Positions 44,157-49,465 of a stretch of 49,465 bases of DNA are shown here, one piece after another. Both the position numbers and the translations under genes were made by a program. The notes under the pieces are model-generated. The model saw only the letters and a program-made list of their open reading frames with translations. It did no database searches and had not been told where the DNA came from. Source of the DNA: an uncultured Acinetobacter sp. GTDB lineage: Bacteria > Cyanobacteriota > Vampirovibrionia > Gastranaerophilales > Gastranaerophilaceae. The stretch is from the NCBI GenBank assembly GCA_947306495.1, contig CAMZGT010000009.1, positions 1 through 49,465 of the forward strand, written 5' to 3'. Position 1 is the stretch's first letter. Each line of letters starts with the position of its first letter.

Positions 44157-45500
44157 ATGGGAAAATATTATTTTATTGCAATAGGCGGCATCGGAATGAG
44201 CGGACTTGCAAAATACTTACTTGAGGACGGACACGAAGTTTCAGGTTCTGATATTGCAAATTCTAAATATATTGACAAATTAAAAAGTTTAGGAGCAAAA
44301 GTATATATAGGACATTATGCAAATAATGTCCCCAACGGAGCGAAAGTTATAGTTTCTACAGCTATAAGGGAAAATAATCCGGAACTTGTCAGAGCAAAGG
44401 AGTTGGGATTAGAAATTTTCCACCGTTCGGACTTGCTAAAAGAAATTGCTCAAAATGCTCAAATTGAAAATAAATGTTTTATAGGATTTTCAGGAACACA
44501 CGGAAAAACAACTACCAGCGGAATGGCATCATATGTTTTGGAAAAAGCAGGTTTTAATCCATCTTTTGTGGACGGTGGCATTCTTCCTGATATAAATACA
44601 AATGCTCAACATAAATCGGGGCAGCATTTTATCGCAGAGTTAGATGAAAGTGACGGAACTATAGTTAAATATTCACCTGACATTTTAGTAATAAATAATT
44701 TAGAAGAAGATCACATTGATTTTTATAAAAACGGCATCAGTGATTTAGTAAAAACTTTTAACAAAGCTATTTCACAAGCAAAAAAAATAATTGTTAATGC
44801 GGATAATGACGGAATTAAATCATTAAACGGTAATTTTATTACTTTTGGTCTAAAAAATGCTGATTATACTGCTAAAAATATATCTAATTCAAAAGAAAAA
44901 TTGCATTTTGAAATATATCACAATGAAACCCTTTTAACAGATATAGAACTTCAATTAGCAGGTATACATAATATTTATAACACACTTGCTGTTGTATCAG
45001 CTTTAAATGAAGCAAATATTGATATTAAAAAAATAAAAAAATACTTTCCTGATTTTACCGGCATGGGAAGACGTTTCCAAAAAGTTTGCGAAATCAACGG
45101 CATACAAGTCTTTGATGATTATGCACATCATCCTACTGAAATCAAAGCAACTTTAGATGCTGCTGCTTCAAAATACGGCAAAGAACATATAGTCGCAGTT
45201 TTTCAACCACACAGATATACCAGATTAAAAAGCCTTTGGAATGAATTTCTAAAATCATTTGAAAATTCAGGGCGAGTCATTGTAACTGATGTTTTTGCTG
45301 CCTCAGAAGATGCTATAGACGGTATTACCGGAGAAAATTTTGCAAAAGATTTAAAAGACGCAGAATACTTAAGCGGCAGTATGGAAGACGTTGCTGAACA
45401 ACTATTGCCGACTCTTAAACCTAATGACATAATAATTGGACTTGGCGCAGGCACTATTACCAATCTTGGAAAATCATTAGAAAAGTTACTTCCTGTTTAA
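44157..45500 (+). CDS. murC: UDP-N-acetylmuramate-L-alanine ligase
   Basis: A 447-residue Mur ligase adding L-Ala to UDP-MurNAc. It has an N-terminal GGIGMSGLAKYL, ATP loop GFSGTHGKTTTSGM, ELDESDGT and FDDYAHHPTEIKATL. Length is normal. The ATG at 44157 has GGAGAGG upstream. It is far from the murB-ddl-ftsQ operon at 23-26 kb, although in many genomes murC precedes murB. A strong hairpin follows 2 bases after the stop. Confidence 0.96.
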   Translation: MGKYYFIAIGGIGMSGLAKYLLEDGHEVSGSDIANSKYIDKLKSLGAKVYIGHYANNVPNGAKVIVSTAIRENNPELVRAKELGLEIFHRSDLLKEIAQNAQIENKCFIGFSGTHGKTTTSGMASYVLEKAGFNPSFVDGGILPDINTNAQHKSGQHFIAELDESDGTIVKYSPDILVINNLEEDHIDFYKNGISDLVKTFNKAISQAKKIIVNADNDGIKSLNGNFITFGLKNADYTAKNISNSKEKLHFEIYHNETLLTDIELQLAGIHNIYNTLAVVSALNEANIDIKKIKKYFPDFTGMGRRFQKVCEINGIQVFDDYAHHPTEIKATLDAAASKYGKEHIVAVFQPHRYTRLKSLWNEFLKSFENSGRVIVTDVFAASEDAIDGITGENFAKDLKDAEYLSGSMEDVAEQLLPTLKPNDIIIGLGAGTITNLGKSLEKLLPV

Positions 45501-45501
45501 T

Positions 45502-45550
45502 AAAGCTAACAATGCGGGCGCAGGAAACCTGCGCCCGCATTGTTAGCTTT
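45502..45550. terminator. Very strong bidirectional terminator hairpin
   Basis: A perfect 23-bp stem (arms 45502-45524 and 45528-45550) closes on a 3-base AAA loop. The core GCGGGCGCAGG is much richer in GC than its surroundings. Short T-runs follow both ways. It separates convergent murC and pheS. Confidence 0.85.
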
Positions 45551-45565
45551 TATCCGGTCCTCATT

Positions 45566-46569
45566 TTAAAATTGATCCAGGAACCTCTTATCATTATTGA
45601 AGAATAATCTTATATCGTCAACAGCATATTTAAGCATTGCAAGTCTTTCAACACCCATTCCAAATGCAAAGCCAGTATATACATCAGGATCAATTCCGAC
45701 GCCTTTAAGTACGTTTACATCAACCATACCGCAACCAAGTACTTCCAACCAACCTGTACCGCTGCATGTTCTGCAACCTTTGCCTTGACACATTATACAT
45801 TGTACATCAACTTCTGCTGAAGGTTCTGTGAAAGGGAAGAAGCTGCTTCTGAATCTTGTAGGACGTGAAGCGCCAAAATACAAACGAATAAATTCATTTA
45901 AAACACCCTTTAAGTCACCAAAAGTTATTCCTTTGTCTACATACAAACCTTCTATTTGATGAAAAAAGTTATTTTTACGGGCATTAATATTTTCATTTCT
46001 GTAAACTCTACCGGGAGCAATAACTTTTATAGGAGGCTTTCTGTCTTCCATAACATGAATTTGAGCTCCTGAAGTTTGACTTCTAAGAACGACCCCTGCT
46101 AAATTTTTTACATAGAAAGTGTCTTGTACATCTCTTGCAGGATGATCTTTTGGAACATTAAGCATGTCAAAGTTATAATATTCGGTTTCAACTTCTGGTG
46201 ACAATTCCGGAGATACAACAGAAAATCCAAGATTTTGGAATATCGATGCACCTTTCCCTGAGGAACATATTTACCGCTTAATGTTATATCAATTCTGTCT
46301 TTTTGAAGCTTTTCATTCAATTCTTTCTGATAAAAGATTTCGTATTTATCCTTAAGCATGCCTTCCAAATCTTGTGTAATCTGATTTGCAAAAGCACCTA
46401 TAATTCGTTTATCTTCATCAGATAAGTCTTTTAATCCCTTTTTGATAGAATTAAATTCACCTTTTCTGCTAAGATATTTTAATCTGATATCATCAATATC
46501 ACTTATTGTCATAGCTTTTTCTATGTCATTTTTTGCAGAGTTATAAATATTTTCTAATTGTTCTTTCAT
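45566..46569 (-). pseudogene. pheS: Phenylalanine-tRNA ligase alpha subunit, frame-broken
   Basis: The N-terminal half (46569 to about 46246, 108 residues: coiled coil, [14 protein letters not shown]) and the C-terminal half (from about 46243, [10 protein letters not shown], then [10 protein letters not shown], catalytic [17 protein letters not shown] and [12 protein letters not shown]) lie in different frames. Compared with the known PheS pattern (..LHPVTRTI..I..FF..LGF), about 10-12 codons are missing exactly where the frame changes, so a deletion of about 31 bases (not a multiple of three) is implied. The enzyme is essential, so this is either an assembly/sequencing error or a real lesion with a second copy elsewhere. 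A CxxCxGxxCxxC zinc-type insert is present. The ATG at 46569 has AAGGAAG upstream. Confidence 0.85.
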
Positions 46570-46663
46570 ACTTAAATCTTCCTTTCCATCCATAGTACAG
46601 CAAATCTGTATAAATGTAAATCTAAACCTTGATTTTATATTTAAAATCATTAAAATAAATAAT

Positions 46664-47428
46664 ATGCTGAAAAGAGTTCTTATAATATTGTGTTTAATAT
46701 TTACTCCTTTACTATCTTTCGCAGATACTCAAGATAGCAGTCTTAAACCCGGCTATCCGGAAGGATTTTATGATGATATAGATCCAAATTCATTAGATAA
46801 AGAAGATGAAGATTTTTATATACAAAAAAAGGAAATTGACAACTATAGGGAAGAAAATACCGGTACAGGCAATCTTCATGAACTTAAAGATGATGAAATC
46901 TTAATAACACCAAATAAACAAACCGGAAATAAGAATTATGCAAAAATATACAATGATTTAGAACCTGCTAAATTTTCATATTTACACAATATTGATCCGG
47001 AACAATACTACGATACAAAGGATGCAGCTTGGTCCGTATATCCGCTGCTGAGACTTAACGCTCCGATATACTTTAAAAATATAACTGTCGAACCCGGATA
47101 TTATTTGTTAACACCACGCGAACACAACGGGAAATGGTATATGCTTTTTAAACAAAATGGCTTGGTTGTACATATAATACCTGTATATAACAGAGATTAC
47201 ACTCCGGAAAAATTTTACGATGAACATATTCCAAAACCAAAACTTACAGGTTCACAAAAAGTTCACATGGGAACTTTAAAAGCCTTAGGAAAATTTAAAA
47301 GCACAAAGAGAAAAGAACCTGTTAAAAGCTATCTTGAAGTTAATGACTTGGAAAACTATTTCATTTCAATAGTAATTTATTACGGTAATCACAAGTATTC
47401 AACTCTCTTTAGGACAATTCGACTTTAG
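46664..47428 (+). CDS. Exported hypothetical protein
   Basis: A 254-residue protein with a signal peptide (about 1-20, ending SFA). The mature N-terminal part (20-100) is acidic and Asn-rich and probably disordered. The C-terminal ~140 residues look globular and beta-rich (LRLNAPIYFKNITVEPGYYLLTPRE, HNGKWYMLFKQNGLVVHIIPVY). No family recognised. It is probably periplasmic. Its last 20 bases overlap the convergent transporter gene. Confidence 0.75.
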   Translation: MLKRVLIILCLIFTPLLSFADTQDSSLKPGYPEGFYDDIDPNSLDKEDEDFYIQKKEIDNYREENTGTGNLHELKDDEILITPNKQTGNKNYAKIYNDLEPAKFSYLHNIDPEQYYDTKDAAWSVYPLLRLNAPIYFKNITVEPGYYLLTPREHNGKWYMLFKQNGLVVHIIPVYNRDYTPEKFYDEHIPKPKLTGSQKVHMGTLKALGKFKSTKRKEPVKSYLEVNDLENYFISIVIYYGNHKYSTLFRTIRL

Positions 47429-49190
47429 TTTTATCTTGCCTTGAAACTGAATATCTTGATTTGTAATCTTGATATTTACTTACGAATTCAATATCTTCAT
47501 CTTTATTTCTGTGATTATATTCGTGCTTATCTAAAGTACTGTCATACAATTGAATAACACTTGTTGCTATATTTCCGCAGTGCGCAGCAATTCTTCTGAA
47601 ATCATTTAATAAATCCGAAAACATAAAACTTAGCTCAGCAGTACATAGTCCGTCTTTCAATCTTTGGATATGATGATTTTTAACTTTTCTTACAATCTTC
47701 TTAATAACAGCTTCCAACGGTTCTACTTCTCTGGCTAATTGAACATTATCAGTTCTGTACGCTTCAAATGACATTGCAAAAATTTCCGATACGGCATTTA
47801 CTATAACTTTCAACTCTTCTACTGCTTCTGCAGAAAGTTTCATTTCATTTTCTTTTATCTTTTCAGCCATTTTTAGAATATTTGTAGCATGGTCACCTAT
47901 TCTTTCATAGTCACCAATCGCCAATAACAATTGTGATATCTTATTATTATCTTCCTCTGATAATTCTTTTCCTGACAGTTTCAATAAGAATGAATCCAAC
48001 TTATCTTCATATGTATCAATCTTAATTTCGTTCTCAGTAATTTGCTCCGCTTTTTTTTGGTGATAACTTTTTAATAACTTGGCTGAAAAAAGAAAGTTGT
48101 ATTCAACAAGTTCTGCCATTTTAATTGTTTGTCTGTATGCTTCAGAGACAGCAAATGTCGGAGCAAGAAGTAATCTTTCATCCAACAAAACACGCCTTTC
48201 GGATTCATTTTTGTTTTCCGGTATAAATTTGATTGCCAAGTTTTCAATAACTTTCGCAAAAGGAAGCAGCATAAACGCAGTAAATATATTATATACAGTA
48301 TGAAAACCTGCGACTCCGAATGCATTAATATTTTGGTGCATCAATGGTATATCAATTACGGATGTAATAATTATAAATGCAGGGAAACATACGCCAACAC
48401 TGATAACGTTATATATTACATGCACACCTGCGACACGTTTTGCATTTGTACTTACACCGATACTTGCCAGTACGGCGGAGATACAAGTACCTAAATTTTG
48501 CCCTAAAATTATAGGTATAGCAGCGCCCCAAGAAACTCCTGCTACTAAAGTTAAAGCTTGCAATATACCAATAGAAGCGGAAGAACTTTGAATAATCATA
48601 GTTATAAACATACCAACAAAAAATCCCAAAATAGGATTCTTAAATGCAATCATTGCATTTCTAAATGAAGGCATATCAGCTAAAGGAGCCATTGCCCCAG
48701 CCATAAATTCCATACCTGACATTAATATTGCAAAACCTATTAAAATCGAACCAACATTTTTCCTTTTATTACTCTTGGAAACTAATATCATTACTATACC
48801 GATAAAAGCAAGAATAGGTGAAAATGTTTCAGGTTTAAAAAGTTTAAAAATAAAACCAGCATTTTCTTGAATTGCCGTTAAACTAAGCATCCAAGCTGTA
48901 ATAGTCGTACCTAAGTTTGCACCTATTATTACACTGATTGTTCTTGATAAAGTCATTATCCCTGAATTCACCAAGCCTATTAGCATAACGGTGACCGCTG
49001 AAGAAGACTGTATAATTGCAGTTATCACCGCTCCCAAAACAAAACTCTTCGCAGGATTAGAAGTCATTTTCTTAAGCATCTGCTCAAGCTTTCCTCCAGC
49101 AACCTTCTCCAGACCGGATGACATAAGGTTAATTCCATAGAGGAAAAATGCCAAACCGCCGAGAAGCGTAAATATTGAAAAAATGTCCAT
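47409..49190 (-). CDS. Na+/phosphate cotransporter with PhoU-like domain
   Basis: A 593-residue inner-membrane protein of the NptA/PNaS family. The N-terminal ~330 residues hold about eight or nine membrane segments. They include the family's inverted repeat motifs QSSSAVTVMLIGLVNSG and QSSSASIGILQALTLVAG. The C-terminal ~200 residues are a helical PhoU-like domain (AIGDYERIGDHATNI, DFRRIAAHCGN). I chose the ATG at 49190 (AAGGAA upstream); a GTG at 49208 adds six residues. Phosphate import or export direction is not determinable. Confidence 0.9.
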   Translation of the reverse strand: MDIFSIFTLLGGLAFFLYGINLMSSGLEKVAGGKLEQMLKKMTSNPAKSFVLGAVITAIIQSSSAVTVMLIGLVNSGIMTLSRTISVIIGANLGTTITAWMLSLTAIQENAGFIFKLFKPETFSPILAFIGIVMILVSKSNKRKNVGSILIGFAILMSGMEFMAGAMAPLADMPSFRNAMIAFKNPILGFFVGMFITMIIQSSSASIGILQALTLVAGVSWGAAIPIILGQNLGTCISAVLASIGVSTNAKRVAGVHVIYNVISVGVCFPAFIIITSVIDIPLMHQNINAFGVAGFHTVYNIFTAFMLLPFAKVIENLAIKFIPENKNESERRVLLDERLLLAPTFAVSEAYRQTIKMAELVEYNFLFSAKLLKSYHQKKAEQITENEIKIDTYEDKLDSFLLKLSGKELSEEDNNKISQLLLAIGDYERIGDHATNILKMAEKIKENEMKLSAEAVEELKVIVNAVSEIFAMSFEAYRTDNVQLAREVEPLEAVIKKIVRKVKNHHIQRLKDGLCTAELSFMFSDLLNDFRRIAAHCGNIATSVIQLYDSTLDKHEYNHRNKDEDIEFVSKYQDYKSRYSVSRQDKTKVELS

Positions 49191-49259
49191 TTTTGCTATT
49201 CCTTTCACCTTTTAATACTTTAAAAGGCATATACCTAAAGTTTAGCATAAGGATGCTTA

Positions 49260-49465
49260 TTATACGAATAATTTGTTACAAATGTTTTCAAATCCAAATT
49301 TACGTTTCAAATTTAATATTCTTTTATTTGAAAGAATGACAGCATCTTTTAATTTTGTATCTTTTTCTGCCAAATTAATCAGTTCAGTTATCGCTTTAAT
49401 TACAGATTCATCTGCATCTCTATATATGAACATATCCAGTCCTGCATATATTCCGATTTTAAAAG
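49260..49465 (-). CDS. nagZ: Beta-N-acetylhexosaminidase (GH3), 3' end only
   Basis: The last 68 codons of a gene running off the right edge. The visible part has GIYAGLDMFIYRDADE, then a helix and SNKRILNLKRKFGF before the stop at 49260. This is the C-terminal end of the GH3 catalytic barrel of NagZ-type enzymes (AxxAGxDMxxY, then SxxRILxLK). NagZ removes GlcNAc from muropeptides in peptidoglycan recycling. The catalytic residues lie outside the window. Confidence 0.7.
   Translation of the reverse strand, partial: FKIGIYAGLDMFIYRDADESVIKAITELINLAEKDTKLKDAVILSNKRILNLKRKFGFENICNKLFV

Noticed and set aside
46570-46650. Upstream extension of pheS to 46650
   Set aside because: The ATG at 46569 with AAGGAAG begins the normal PheS N-terminus; the extension has no family likeness.
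1-49465. Defence island, prophage or integrative element
   Set aside because: No integrase, transposase, restriction, toxin-antitoxin or CRISPR genes were found, and base composition is uniform apart from the hairpin at 45502-45550.

Overview
The window is a gene-dense, AT-rich bacterial chromosome segment of about 49.5 kb. It has 46 called protein genes plus two possible peptide genes, and one tRNA gene. It contains no rRNA, CRISPR array, integrase, transposase or phage module. The organism is most likely a gut-type non-photosynthetic cyanobacterial relative (Melainabacteria/Vampirovibrionia, perhaps Gastranaerophilales). That placement is inferred from a Ycf45-like AAA+R3H ATPase, an SLH-domain exported protein, cyanobacterial-style TPR repeats, a DAP-type peptidoglycan pathway with an LspA gene, low GC, and several lineage-looking proteins I cannot name. 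It was not tested by phylogeny.

Layout. 0-9.2 kb: Ycf45-like ATPase, a small EF-hand protein, yajQ, mgtE, pcrA, a DprA/SLOG-type protein with a HEAT-like partner, and a STAS-like protein. 9.3-12.4 kb: an unknown protein, hisS and dapF. 12.4-18.8 kb: an alpha-glucan block with two GH77 4-alpha-glucanotransferases, an amylase-like protein and an SLH exported protein. 18.8-22.5 kb: glutaredoxin, an exported protein, panD, and an exported protein-lspA-rluD operon. 22.5-27 kb: a receiver-domain protein followed by murB-ddl-ftsQ-hemW, tightly packed with overlapping starts and stops. 27-31.9 kb: a large SWIM-SNF2 helicase with a leader peptide, ruvC, and an acyl-CoA dehydratase activase-related protein. 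31.9-38 kb: a 500-residue unknown protein under a near-perfect sigma-28 promoter, polA, and an exported TPR protein. 37.9-42.3 kb: tRNA-Thr(CGT), gatC, pyrG, an unknown protein, a TSCPD protein and an NAD-type isocitrate dehydrogenase. 42.3-49.5 kb: an aminotransferase-Lrp pair, murC, a frame-broken pheS, an exported protein, a Na/Pi cotransporter and the 3' end of nagZ.

Most genes are housekeeping: peptidoglycan precursors and division (dapF, murB, ddl, ftsQ, murC, nagZ, lspA), DNA repair and replication (pcrA, ruvC, polA, SNF2, DprA-like), and translation (hisS, pheS, gatC, tRNA-Thr). The most interesting signals are five. (1) The sigma-28/sigma-D promoter drives a protein with helical ends and a beta-rich centre, a layout like flagellar axial proteins. 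(2) A short N-terminal motif is shared by both 4-alpha-glucanotransferases and perhaps one unrelated unknown protein. (3) A peptide gene lies in the structured leader of the SNF2 helicase. (4) A small internal deletion has broken pheS. (5) A 110-bp MITE-like inverted repeat lies between two convergent genes.
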